A DNA stretch of 64,000 nt from Timema cristinae (GCA_039000515.1 JBCFYV010000012.1:286001-350000), one strand, 5' to 3'; counted from the stretch's first letter, positions 49,619 through 61,474 are shown. The notes: generated by a model not told the origin, from the letters alone. Translations and numbers: made by a program.

Positions 49619-49784
49619 ATATGATGTCCACAGACCCCAACACTCGGCAGTATCTACCCCTCCAGCCTTCACAAACCCTCCATTGCGCGTGATTGAGCGC
49701 AGCTGTGCCACAAGGAACAGACGTAAACTAACAAGCCCTGGTACAGCTGGAGCAACCACGCAGCACGCCACGCACGACAGGAAG
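49619..49784 (+). CDS. Wnk: WNK kinase, second visible N-terminal exon
   Basis: The acceptor TTGTTTCAG and the donor AAG|GTGTGT bound 166 bp. Joining to the previous exon restores an Arg codon (CG+A) and the frame stays open to the end, leaving in phase 0 as the kinase exon requires. The peptide is Pro/Ser/Thr- and Arg-rich (PPAFTNPPLRVIERS, then RNRRKLTSPGTAGATT) with no known domain, as expected of the disordered N-terminus of WNKs. The two N-terminal exons total 432 bp, exactly 144 codons, so skipping both would preserve the reading frame. Confidence 0.65.
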
Positions 49785-51564
49785 GTGTGTACACTCACTA
49801 ATAGCTTATCAATTTTTAAGGAGTATAATATATTTTGCTACATTTATTTACACTACTCTCAAAAAGCACATTATCTGACTTGAAATATATGTTTTAGGAC
49901 ATTGAAACTTTGTTTAAATTTATTCAAGACATTGTGAAATATATGCTCCAACAAATTAGTGTTTGATATGCATAGTTAAACTATGGACAGATTATAACAA
50001 ACATACATGCAGTATTCTATCAAATGTATTTTATAGAATAAATATACAAATTTTTTGACTTCTGTGCCTTGTGGCCCATCATTGTGAAAGTCAATAAATC
50101 ACATATGATCTTATAATGTCCTGAACAGTATTAATATTAACCATTAAAGCTTATTTCAAACAATACAGACACAAATAGTTGCTTCGTGATACTATGAAAA
50201 TACTCCACAAAAATATATTTATTCTTGATATTATAAAGTTCATCAATCAATAATATAATAATCAATATTGATCAAATTTTAGTCTAAATTAATCCTTTTT
50301 ATCATAAATTAAATCCATTAATTTAATATTTAAACTTCATTTTATCTAGTACTCCAACATTTTTGAAAACATATTTAATTTTCCAGACATATATGCTTTT
50401 TTTTCATTGATTATTCTGAACTTATTCAAATTAGCTCTTAGGTTGTTATAAAAATATAAATAGTGAATAAATATACATTTTTGTTATAATGGTCCATATT
50501 GAGCTAGTTGGTGAATAAATGATCAGGGGTCTTGGAATTAGATTTGTCCAAAAAGTAAGTTTGGCTAAACCATTAATAAGCATCTTAGCAACCCTAATAA
50601 TTTTTTAAAAAAGAAGAGATATTTAAAATAATAACCTGAATCAGGATTTTTTTTCGATCTTCAAATATGAAATATCATTTAAAATTTGAGGAATTCAAAA
50701 ATTCAAAGGATTTCACCTTAATTTAAAGGCTGGATGTAATCAAAACCATGAGACAAACTTAATCCTTATTCTTAATTATCTTCACATTGTCTTTCAAAAT
50801 GAACTTGCATTCAAAGAATGAATAAATACTAAGAACATCACATATTTAAATTGCCACGACCTTAATATGACTAGTGCTTCCTAACCCAATACTCTAGGTA
50901 AACACATGCTCCAAATAGGTATATGTATAGTTATTACAATGGCTGTTTGCTTGACAAATAATTAGTAGAACAATGTCCCTTGTATAGTCAACATCATTTA
51001 CTGGAATAAATATTTTCATAGTGAATCATCTTGAACATGAAATGAAAAGTTATGTGACAGTTAATAGCCTAAGAAAATGTTGAAAAACCAAGGATGGAGC
51101 CAATTATTTGGGCACTTGGCTTAGCAGTAAACTGAAAAGTTTTTGAAATTAGTGATTTTATCTTTCATATTTTTGAGAATAGTGTGTAAAGTAGGCTGAA
51201 CATATGTTCTGTTTTGAACAGTTTTTGTTTGTTTTTTTGTCTCGGGCATCCCATTGTTTTAATATGAGTGCCATTTTCTTTTACTAAATACAAAGGAGCA
51301 TTTATAATCTGGCAAAACAACTAACAATAGTGCAACGTAAACCAACCCAATTCTGAATATTGCCCATTTTGTTTAAATACCAGATATTTCTTTTCCTGAT
51401 TTTCTTAGAGCTAAGGATTAAAGTATTTAAAATCATAATGTCACTATTGATTCTCAATTATTTTGATACAAGTAATTATTGAGCGTATCGAGGAATCAAA
51501 TTTGGCATCCTTACATATTTAAAATTAACGTATATCTAAGAGCTACTTATAGATTTTGTACTTT

Positions 51565-51750
51565 CCTCTTTATTATTATTATTATTATTAGCACCGCGTC
51601 TTACTACCCGCTCGGGTTATACGCACTTACGCTAATGTGTAATGGTAGGGTGATTGTGAGATGAAATGAAGGACCTACAGTTTAACGTGGAATCCGGACC
51701 ACGGTGGAGGCCTGGCATTCCCCACATTCACAAGATGTCTTGTCAGAGGT
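51565..51750 (-). repeat. SINE copy with the best-preserved 3' end
   Basis: On the minus strand the copy ends CATTAGCGTAAGTGCGTATA, ACCCGAGCGGGTAGTAAGAC, GCGGTGC, then (TAA)n. It defines the family 3' terminus used to identify the other fragments. Confidence 0.75.
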
Positions 51751-53063
51751 GAAGTTTCCTCTTTATTGTATCCACACTATGCAAACTATTGAAATCACAT
51801 AATGAAATAATGGCACATTACAAATACATTGCCTTAAATTAACTTGCACAGCTACTTCTTGTCTAATGTCCTTTACCCTTGACGGCACTTTTTTCACTAG
51901 ACCTTTCTTAAAGTAATTAAAGTGCTTTTTTTTAATGTTAAAATTCACCCTTCTTACTCTAGGCCATTAAATACATTAAATTTGTCAAAAGTCTTAAGGG
52001 GTGTTAAGAGTTACAACACTAAGCAATTGTTTTAACATATTTGTCCCAAAATTATTTTGGAGATAAGTTATAATGGAAGTAATATAAATAGCCCCTCTTC
52101 ATGCAGACCTGGCTAGCTTCCTACAGTCTAACTATCCATATTGACGAACTTGATGGTCTTGGTGTAAAGTGATTGCCTCAGGAACCAGTGGTTGTGGTCA
52201 AACGTACCGGGTGTGTGGGTACAGTCTGTTAGCAGTACCATCAAAATCCCTAACTAAGCATCACAACACCCAGTCGCCATAGTTACAAATATGAAGAATA
52301 ATCACAAGGGGTTTTATTTGGATATTCGCTACAAGCCCAATTATTCCCTGTCTCACCTGAGAAGTATCAACTATGCCCATGGGAAGATTCAGTAAATAAA
52401 ATTATGTACAAACAAGAACGAAGTGCAGGTAACAAACATTGCCCAACGGCTAATTTATTGAAGTGGTAATTTACATGGAACCATATATTAAACATACTCT
52501 AATAAACATGGGAGACTCATCACTTCTCCTATTCAACTAACATAACAATGTCTAAGACCAGGCTAAACGAGGAATAGTAAACGACCAGCATCCCCATCTA
52601 TACATTATTACAATGTCAACAATAGGTAAATTTAACCTCACGCTAGCTATCGCAAAAGATTACAATGTTAGATATATTTCCCAAAACCCAGTTTACAACA
52701 GTTAGCTCGCTAACGCCTGAAACCATTAACTTATTCTTAGGTTCTTATTTTTGATAGATTTATCTATACACCTCATTAAACCACATGTAAAGAAACATAG
52801 GATATAAGATAAATGAAATTTATCACTTGCCGTTTATAAACAAACTAATATGCAGAAATGTCCTACTAGACTGAGAGCATATTAAAGGAGCATTAATTCT
52901 GTATGAGAGATAACCTTAAATACCAACCAATATTTACTAAATCCCGCAAGATTGTAATAACAACAACCAGGAATTACAGCCATCTGACTGATCGCTAACT
53001 GTATTTTCCATATAAACAATCAAACTAATAATTGCATCTAACAAATAGTTTCCCTGGCCTTTG

Positions 53064-53152
53064 CACCAAGAATACAACCCTAACTTGAATATTACAATAA
53101 GTTGGCACATCAGCACCAAGATTACAACCCTAACCTGAATATTATAATAATG
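53064..53152. repeat. Local ~50-bp tandem duplication
   Basis: GCACCAAGAATACAACCCTA and ACTTGAATATTACAATAA are repeated about 50 bp later as GCACCAAGATTACAACCCTA and ACCTGAATATTATAATAA. Confidence 0.85.
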
Positions 53153-53339
53153 TGGTCTAAGATTAACTTCCTGTCATCCTAGGCAGACTTACGTTCTATT
53201 AGTCCTAGGGCCCTACGCCCATGTGAGCCTAACGTCTATCAGGCACCAAAGAGTGACTTCCTTAGCAAAACATAAGCTTATATCTGATCTTACTCAGTGG
53301 AGGAAACAAGGGAAGGAGAGAATTATATCATAATGCGGT

Positions 53340-53631
53340 CACTATAATCCAATCATGAAGTCTATATCTGCCCAAGCGCGTGTGCATAGCGCTGGTTGGA
53401 CGGACACACAGTCAAGGGGGGCGGGAGTCACTTCGGGCCGCGGGAGACAGAGACCCTTTCATCTAACAGTCTTTTCGCGCATGAGCGCTTTTGATAGATG
53501 TATCAGTTCACAAAAGCACTAGAGCGCGTTAACTGTCACTTTCTCACACAGAGTTCGATGTTTGTTGACGTGTTGTTGATGTGGCATGATCATTGTCGTT
53601 GTACGAGAATCCAGCCGGTCCGTTGAATAGG
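53340..53631 (+). promoter_or_regulatory. Candidate internal WNK promoter and non-coding first exon
   Basis: A CG-rich island in AT-rich intron: CCAAT (about 53350), TCTATATCT (about 53363), then a GC-rich stretch (GGGGGGCGGGAGTC, GGGCCGCGGGAG) ending in the consensus donor TAGG|GTGAGTAAG at 53631/53632. No in-frame ATG leads into the donor without a stop, so the exon would be untranslated. It could produce a shorter WNK transcript skipping the two N-terminal exons, but the exon at 59205 has no obvious in-frame start before the kinase domain, so a further exon would be needed. Confidence 0.4.
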
Positions 53632-54116
53632 GTGAGTAAGATATGTAGTTTGTGCCGGGTTAGTCTCTCCACGGTACAGTGGGTTTAAACCCATTCAGAG
53701 TCAACTGATCTTTCTTGAGTGATAAAAATCCATAGCACAACTTTCTTCGGAGGGGAAGTAAAGCCATCAATCCTGTTCTGACTATGGCATGTAAAAGAAC
53801 CCTGGAAGACATATAAAAATATCTTTCCTGGAATAATTGGTAGGCCCTTTCTCTCACGCCCATAGAAATTCTTGTGTGCTGATTTAATCATTTGGTTCAG
53901 AAAGGGTTCATTAAATAACTCAAATAAATAAAATTACGCTCCTTGCTTTTAATTTCTATATTATTCATTTGGGATTTAACAAATTGATCTGTAACTGGGG
54001 CTGTTTCTGGTAGCTCCTGTGTTTATTTTGTAAATCATTATTTAAAAGATTAAATTTGACACTTTCAGGGTAACTAAATATTAAAATTAATCTTTGTTTG
54101 TCATTTTTTATTGAAA

Positions 54117-54519
54117 TAGGGTGTCTACCAGATCACAAAAATCACGAAAAAGTCACTATTGGCAAAAAACAAAAAAACAAAATCACAAAAGTCCCTGAAA
54201 AGTCATAAATTTTCAATATTTTGGTCATAAAGTCATGAAAATATTTTTGTTTGAATTTCCTGCACATTGTAACAACGTGAACACATAAAAGTGGCACCAC
54301 CCACTACCCACGATGCCATGTGCTAGCCACAAGTTGCCTGATTGTTTTTACCATAATACCAAGAACAAAGTTAATGTTCACCATATAGGTAAAATTTAAT
54401 GTTGCATGTAGTGCATTATGCCATACATGCATTATATGATGTTCGTCTGTCTACCAAAGGAATTTTGTGGTCACCATAAAGTCACTAATTTTTGTTTCTC
54501 TGTCTCATTAGACACTCTG
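54117..54519. mobile_element. 5-bp-TSD hAT-like MITE, unexpanded sister copy
   Basis: Ends are TAGGGTGTCTACCAG (first C mutated) and the complement of CAGAGTGTCTAATGAG, flanked by the exact 5-bp duplication TGAAA (54112-54116 and 54520-54524). Its 403 bp align along their whole length with the flanks of the minisatellite in the element at 41149-43188. The corresponding point reads GTTGCATGTAGTGCATTATG then CCATACATGC. Confidence 0.85.
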
Positions 54520-55179
54520 TGAAACTCACATGTACACCATCATCATCATCACACTCACAACAATGTAAACTATGTGTAGGCTATATGATGCACATGTGCA
54601 TGTGGGTATTTAATTTTTTGTTCAAAGTTATAAAAAAAATCGATTTGATCATAAAAAGGTTTAAATTATGGTTTGAAACAAAGATCAGGAAACTCATTGC
54701 AGACCTCACAATTGTAAATAGTATCAGTTCCTTTGTGTGAACAGACCTTTTTCTTGTTGCTCATGAAGCCACAATCTTCCTACCGTATTGCTTACCATGT
54801 ATTTATGTATTTATCAAATAAACCAGGGTTCCTACGCTCTGGAAAGTCAGGGAAAGTCAGGGAAGCTTTAAAAAGGTCAGGGAAATGACAATTCATGTCT
54901 TCATGTCACACTTAGAAAAAACAAAGAAAATATTTTTTCTATTTACTGCGTCATAAGCCACTGCCCCAATGAAGAAAGCTGAGGGGCACTTACCATGCTC
55001 AAACTTGCCCTAACACAAGTTTTGGTAGCATTTTATTTCAGAATGTGAACGCAGAGGTCTCCTAGCCTGCACATGACAATTCTTTTAACTTTAGTGATCA
55101 CTTGTTTTTGTTCTTGTTCAAGGTTTGTCATCGTTATAGTTTGATACAGTGCACCAGGACTGATTAGACTACACCAGCA

Positions 55180-57544
55180 ATGTCTAACAAAAAAAACGTT
55201 TTTAACCAGCTCTGGCTAAGCCCAGACCATTTTCCTGAATTCTCATACTGGATAAGTGGTGTTGAAAGTAATAAGCTGCAGGCATTTTGTAAAGTGTGCA
55301 AAAAAATTATAAACTTAAGTAATATGGGAAAGCAAGCATTAGCTTCCCATGCAAAAGGACCAACTCATATCAAAACTCTTGAAACTTTGACAAATCAACG
55401 CTCTCTGTTGACTTTTTTTTCAAAAAAGTCAAGTGATTCAGGTTCATCGAGCTCCCCAGTTTCAAGAGAATCTCTGGCACACAAAGACATTCTACCTAGT
55501 GATGATTCTGCTGGTTGCTCGAAGAGTTTTTCTGTTTCATCGAAAATCGTAACGTCGCAGAAGGAAGCTGTTGCTAAAAGTGAAATTAGTGTAGTGCCTC
55601 AAAGAAACCATAACACTTTTGTTATAAAAGATGATATAACTAAGGCGGAAGTCATTTGGGCTATGCAAGTTGTTGACAAAAAAATGTCTTTCAATTCGTG
55701 CAATAATTTAAGTACAATTTTTCAATTGATGTTTCCCGAGTGTTCCATTGCCAATGCCTTTACCCTTGGTGGAGACAAGGCTGCATACTTCATTGTGCAT
55801 GGCTTGGCTCCATTCTTTCATAATAATTTACTGGACCGCCTAAAATCATGTAACAACTTTGTAATTTGTTTTGATGAGGCATTGAATAAAGTTATTCAAA
55901 GAGGACAGATGGACATTGTAATTAGATTCTGGGACAAGGAAAATCATAAAGTCATCAGTCGTTACTTAAACAGTGTGTTTTTCGATAGGAGCACTGCTGA
56001 AGAATTACTGAAGCATTTTCTGGATGGTATTTCTCTCTTCCACTCTCTAAGTTGATACAAGTGTCAATGGATGGCCCAAATGTCAATTTAAAGTTTATAA
56101 CACTTCTTCAGGAACACCTCAAATCTGTAACAGACAATGAAGTATGTAGTTTGCTAAATCTGGGAACATGTGGGCTTCATGTTGTTCATGGTTCCTTGAG
56201 AACAGGAGTAGAGTCTGTTTATTGGGATATAAGTAGCTTATTACGTCACATGTACTACCTGTTCACTGACTCTCCAGCTCGTCGAGCATTGTTCACCCAG
56301 TTGACAGGGTGTACAACTTTTCCATTGAAGTTCTGTGGTGTGCGTTGGTTAGAGAATGCGAAGTGCTTTCAAAGGGCATTACAAATTTGGGACCATGTTA
56401 TTAAGTTTCTCAAAGAAGCAAAACTTCCTAAAACAAAACCTGTAGAGACACTGAAAAGAGCAGCCTGTGATCCATTCCTAAAGTGTAAACTAGCGTTCTG
56501 CAAGACAATTGCAGATGAATGTCAGCCTTTCCTGCAACGGTTCCAGACATCAAAACCAATGACTCCATATCTTTTTGAAGCTGTAGAGAAACTTCTAAGA
56601 TACCTTATGAATCGTTGTGTGAAACCTGATCTTATGAAGTGCACGGGTCCAAAGTTACTGTCTATTGACACAAAAAAATCAGAAAATTTGATCCTTAGCA
56701 AAAATATTGATATAGGATTTGCAACAAAACGTTTGTTAGGAGAAACTGCGATCACAGTAACAGAAAGACAAAAATTAGAATTTATACATGAGTGCCGCAG
56801 TATGTTAACCACCATGATTGCAAAACTACAAGAAAAAAGTCCCTTAAAACAGAAAGCTGTGAGAGGTTTGTCTTCATTGGATCCTTGTGTTATTCAACAT
56901 TCACCTCAACTGGCCCAGAAGAGATTTTCTTTTCTTTTTGAGGAACTCAACCATGCCAACATCATAAATGATGTTCTGGCTGAAAATGCCAAGAAAGAAT
57001 ACTTGCATTTTTGCAACCTCAAAAAATCTGAGCTTCAAGAAATATTTCGTCCTTGTGATCAGTTTAGTGATGAAGTAGGACTTGACACTATTTATGGTAG
57101 CTTTCTAATAGGAGAAGCAAACTACAAACATCTTTGGGAAGTAATAAAGATTTGCCTTGTCTTGTCGCATGGGAATGCAACTGTTGAAGGTGGTTTTTCA
57201 ATCAATAAATCTTTACTGGTTGAAAACATGCATGAAAAGACAGTCATTGCACAGCGTCACATTCATGATGAGATACAAGAAGCAGGAGGGATTAAAAATA
57301 TACACATTAGCAAAAAGATGTTGGATTACGTGAGAGGTGCTCGGAAACGCTATCATGAATACTTAGAGATGAAGAAGCAAAAAAAAGTGAAAAAGACAAG
57401 AAGGCAGAAAAGAGGAAATTAGATATACAAGTTAAAGATTTAGAAGGAGAAAGAAAAAAATTAATGATGGCAACTGAAGAGAAACGAGAAGCAATAGACG
57501 TGGAGTTGCAAGAACTGAAGAAGAAGCAAGCTTCACTTTATTAA
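55180..57544 (+). pseudogene. hAT-like transposase with BED-type zinc finger, two frameshifts
   Basis: The first frame (55180-56055) starts with a BED-type finger: Cys37, Cys40, His57, His63 (CKVCKKI...SHAKGPTH). A Ser-rich linker is followed by the RNase H fold, with its first Asp in VICFDEALNK. A 1-base deletion near 56035-56048 shifts into the second frame (to 57422), which gives the second Asp (SMDGPNVN), the hAT C-X2-H motif (CGLHVVHG) and the C-terminal dimerisation region (LVLSHGNATVEGGFSINKSL). A second 1-base loss, in the A8 run at about 57380, cuts off a charged, coiled-coil-like tail of about 50 codons that ends at TAA 57542. Conceptual length is about 788 residues. Only two lesions in 2.4 kb suggest a young copy (or two sequencing errors). 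Confidence 0.85.
57422..57544 (+). pseudogene. Shifted C-terminal tail of the hAT-like transposase
   Basis: In frame 57542-minus-3n the bases keep an open Lys/Glu-rich heptad-like tail (VKDLEGERKKLMM, then VELQELKKKQASLY) past the stop of the preceding frame. This shows that the stop at 57420-57422 is a frameshift artefact. Confidence 0.75.
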
Positions 57545-59204
57545 ATATAACATAGTTTCTTATTGTATGACTATAGTGATAATTTTAATAAAAATAAAAT
57601 TGACTTGAGACATGAATAATATGAAAGCAGACAGAGTTCCTGTTGTAAGCTATTCAGTTCAGGAAATGTACAGTTTAGGTAAAATAAAACTGTAATGATA
57701 CCAAACTCTTTAGTATGTTCTTAGTGGCCTGTTATTTAATACGTATTTCTGCACATGATACCAAAGGGAATCAAGTTTGTTACAAATTTTTGATAGGGAT
57801 TATTTTTCCATCATTTTCCCTCAACTGATTGGCAAGATGTCTGCTTTCTTATTCTTCCATGAGAGGTGAGGCAAGGTCGGCTGTAAGGGGGGAGGAGGCC
57901 GAAATAAATTTATTTAAATTAATATTTTCACGTGTATAGTACCGTAAAGTTATAATGGAAATTTTATGAGAAATTGGTCAGGGAACTTGGGAAAATAGTC
58001 AGGGAAAGTCAGGGAAAAGTCAGGGAGAATATTTTTACAAATACTGTAGGAACCCTGTAAACTTTTGGTTAATACTGCTGCTCAAATGCATTGTTAGCAT
58101 ATACTGAAGTGTGCGATGCACATGCTCTTTGAGAGCGGTGGATATGTTAATTAACAAATATTTTTTATTCAAAACTGAATTAGACATCAATTGTATGCTA
58201 TTTTTGGTTTATTTATGATAGTAAATTTAAACTGTTACGCCATCTTGTGGTGTGTGTGTAGTAATCTGATCTTCTCAGTCATGTGAAGAAGCTCAGCAAT
58301 TAACACCACTAACGAGAGTCAAGTCTTGCTAATTAATCAGTCTAGTGGAGTTCTGGCAATGCTTCTTATTTGTTTTATCTTGATGGACCTTCACGAGCTT
58401 GTTTATTTTTTCGAAATCATGGATATTGTATTTGTGCTTGTGAGTTATAAGTTTTTGGCCATATATATTTGATTAGTTTGCATAAAATGTATATTATAAT
58501 CATTGAATCACTAATTGAAGACTTGGTCTCTATTGTTTTTTGTGTAACTTTTTAGAATATATTATAAAATAGGTAGAATTGATATATTAATTTTTCCAGT
58601 TTTAATTATTTTAGATCTAGCAATCATTTGGTTAGTAATTTAAAAATAAATGAAGAAACATAAATAATTTTTTCTTTAATATTTTATATTTTCTAAGTGG
58701 ACATGATAAAGGGTTTACTTATGATACACCTTAGATAAAGATGTTCAATCCAAGAAAACTTGTCGACCCCTGAAATTTAAATTAAACTAAAGTGTAGTTA
58801 AGTGGAAGTCTTAATTTCTATTATCTACAAAACACTCATTTACTTTTAGTTAATTCGTTTTTTGTTTGTAATGCTTCATGGTGCATTTATAATAAAATAT
58901 GTTTTTGTGAATATGTTTAAGATTTTCGATTGGTTTGGATTACCGAACAATATTTATTAATACTGAATTTAAAACAACATATTTTTGCGTTCCTTTGATT
59001 ATGGTATGCCATCTGGCATAATGAATGTACTCAAAGCCAAAGATTCTAGAAGGAAAATGGATAAAATAAATAAAATAGTATATATATTCAAACAACTACT
59101 TCACTTATTATAAATCACAGTTTGGATAATTGATGATCTACTTTATCTTACCAGTTATCTATTAACAATAATGAATGGTAACTCCACAATTTTGTTGTCA
59201 ACAG

Positions 59205-59660
59205 GTTTCAACACCCACCCTGTCCGGCCGGTCAACTCCCTCTTTCCGCCGGCCTTCTCGCCCCGGCTCCCAGGAGGTGCTCCCCTCCACCACAGCCAAC
59301 CCATCCACACATGATGAGACTCCCGAGGTGACAGTGGGCCCCTTCAAGCTGGAGGGCTGCCTGCCGGAGATTGAGCCCGATTTGCTTGTCGAGCCAATCC
59401 CCCTGGTGGTGAGCGCCAGCGTGAAGGAGGCTCTGGAAGTGTGTGTGAAGGGTGTATGCGAGGAGGATGGAAAGATAGGAGGTGAAAAGGCGGGAGCCCC
59501 TGATCACGAGAATGATGATGATGAGGAGAAGGCCATTGGTGTATCGCCCGATGGCAGGTTCCTCAAGTTTGAAGAGGAGATTGGGAGAGGGAGCTTTAAG
59601 ACTGTTTACAAGGGGCTGGACACACAGACTGGCGTGGCCGTGGCTTGGTGCGAACTACAG
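59205..59660 (+). CDS. Wnk: WNK kinase exon: N-terminal linker and start of kinase domain
   Basis: The acceptor TTGTCAACAG and the donor CTACAG|GTGAGA bound 456 bp (152 codons, phase 0 to 0). The first 110 residues are Ser/Pro-rich and then acidic (NDDDEEKA). The kinase domain begins at [19 protein letters not shown]. The glycine-rich loop carries the WNK-specific catalytic Lys (SFKTVYKG), and the usual beta-3 Lys is replaced by Cys in VAVAWCELQ: this is the with-no-lysine signature. WNKs phosphorylate SPAK/OSR1 (Fray in flies) kinases and so control cation-chloride cotransporters in osmotic and ion balance. Confidence 0.95.
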
Positions 59661-60106
59661 GTGAGAGCTTTATAACTACTCACACAACAGAGTTAATGTC
59701 ATCATGGAGAGTGTTACTGAGCACAGATCTTACACTTATATTCAAATGTTGAAAAAATAATATGTTTCATGTTTTGAAATCATCTATATAAATGTATTTT
59801 GAGTGGGATTTAATCTGAGTTCCTCTTTTAGAATTATAAAAGCTTCTATGTGAAATAAAGACATTCATTCTTGATGTAAAAAGTTTGGTAACATGGCGGA
59901 AAGGGGGAGGCGGGGAAAGGTTACCTAATGTTACATGGAGGTATGGAGCGAGGGGAAGGGGGGATAAAGGTAAGAAAAAGCATTACTTTGTTTATGGCCC
60001 CTTAGTTAATGTAGCTGGATCCATTACTCTTCGAGACCATTGTATTAAGGCAATAAAGGCAACTTTTATTACATTTGTTGTCTTTGTTGCAGCATTATAC
60101 ATTTAA

Positions 60107-60680
60107 AATAATATTTTTATTTTTACATAAAAATGTCAATAACATTTTTATTAACACACTCTAAGTTATCGATGAATTAAAGTTCACTAATAAAGCCAGC
60201 TATAATCGGATGCACACAAGTGTACGATCTGCAAGTCAGATTTAAAATATATGTTTCCTTTCCAAGGTGCCAGGTTGTGTTGTTTGAACAGATGTGATGC
60301 AAGCCCTCCAATTGTAGTTGACATGCGGCTCACGTAGTCTCTCCGCTTGATTGCTCCTGTGATTGACCTTGAGGGCAATTGCTGACCCATTACTGGTTGT
60401 TTTTAGCTTGTATAGAGCCAGCTGACCTACGGCACCGACCTTGACTCCAAACCAGCATATTTTATCATTTGCTTGCCACCCATTAACCTTCCTACAGGCT
60501 TCAATATTCACCACCTCTTTAAAACAAAACAATGATTTGCCACATATTTACTCAGATGGTGACTTTTCTTTACTTGTATAAAATCCTATCTAGTCATGTA
60601 TCTCTAGGTCCTCGCATCTTGGAAATATACAAGTTTAATATAATTTATTATAGACATTTTCCAGTGTGAAAGATTATAAT
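60107..60680. other. WNK intron, no feature recognised
   Basis: A minus-strand open stretch (60242-60532) has no recognisable domain and no splice or promoter context. Confidence 0.4.
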
Positions 60681-60809
60681 CTAAGTGATAGATAAAAAAG
60701 CCAACCTGAGCAAAAACTTTAAAGAAAATAAACTTATTTCTTTCTTTTCTTCCTTTCTTCAAACACTAACACAATTCCATTTTCTTATCACTTTTACACA
60801 CTGTGTGTA

Positions 60810-61037
60810 CAGTAGCCCTATGGCTTCTTTGGTGCTGACTGACAGTTCACAGCTGACGGCTTTGAAAAGTTACCAGACACAATTATGTATCCCTATGCCG
60901 AACCATATGATCTGCAAAAACGTGCGTTTAGCAACTGTCACTTCTGACAGCCAACATTTAGGTTTATACCTAAATGTTGGCTGTCAGAAGTCGGCTGTGA
61001 GCTGTCATTCAGCACCAAAGAAGCCATGGGGCTACTG
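60810..61037. mobile_element. Palindromic Tc1/mariner-type MITE with TA duplication
   Basis: The arms start CAGTAGCCCYATGGCTTCTT and run on through TGGTGCTGA to an inner TCACAG; left 60810-60862, right about 60993-61037. They are flanked by TA on both sides (60808-60809 and 61038-61039). In the centre a perfect 23-bp stem (60941-60963 with 60968-60990) has a TTAT loop. About 80 bp near the left arm (60863-60940) are unpaired. Total length is 228 bp and it is non-coding. The CAGT start and TA duplication suggest Tc1/mariner mobilisation. Confidence 0.8.
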
Positions 61038-61474
61038 TACATACATTTAAATAGGCAGAACTTATATTTTACTAGCCTTATAGCTTGGTCTTTTAAATAT
61101 AAAAGCACCCTTTTTTTGTATCAAAGTATTATGAATAAAATATAGTTTAGAAATAAAATTTAACCTGGCAAAAATGTTACTAATATTTTGGCACTAGAAA
61201 TGCACCATAATTAGCAATATAAAACTATACAATTAAATATATAAATTAAATTGAGTAAAATATATTTTATATTTAAAGCAGCTGGGATTAAAAATTGTTT
61301 GAGGAGCTTGCCATGAATTAATAATTTTTAAATATTATAGTGCAATAACATTATTCACTTTATATAGAAATAATTATACTTGTTTTTAACAAAATGGGAG
61401 GAGTATTGAGAGCTGTTGTATTCATAATAGGAGTGTGTTTAGTCCGATTTCTCGATCCTAGACCAAGCCAAATC

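Larger units (their letters stand above)
54824..58057 (+). mobile_element. hAT-like DNA transposon with transposase and 5-bp TSD
   Basis: The 12-bp perfect terminal inverted repeat CAGGGTTCCTAC is flanked by the exact duplication TAAAC (54819-54823 and 58058-58062). Both ends carry clustered subterminal GTCAGGGA motifs (54845-54890 and 57975-58030), the likely transposase-binding sites. The 3234-bp element encodes one transposase-like protein (55180-57544). A 5-bp duplication is unusual; canonical hAT elements make 8 bp. Confidence 0.9.

Noticed and set aside
56522..56815. Minus-strand ORF opposite the hAT-like transposase
   Set aside because: Shadow of the coding strand.
60242..60532. Minus-strand 96-residue ORF
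   Set aside because: No recognisable domain, no splice or promoter context, within a WNK intron.
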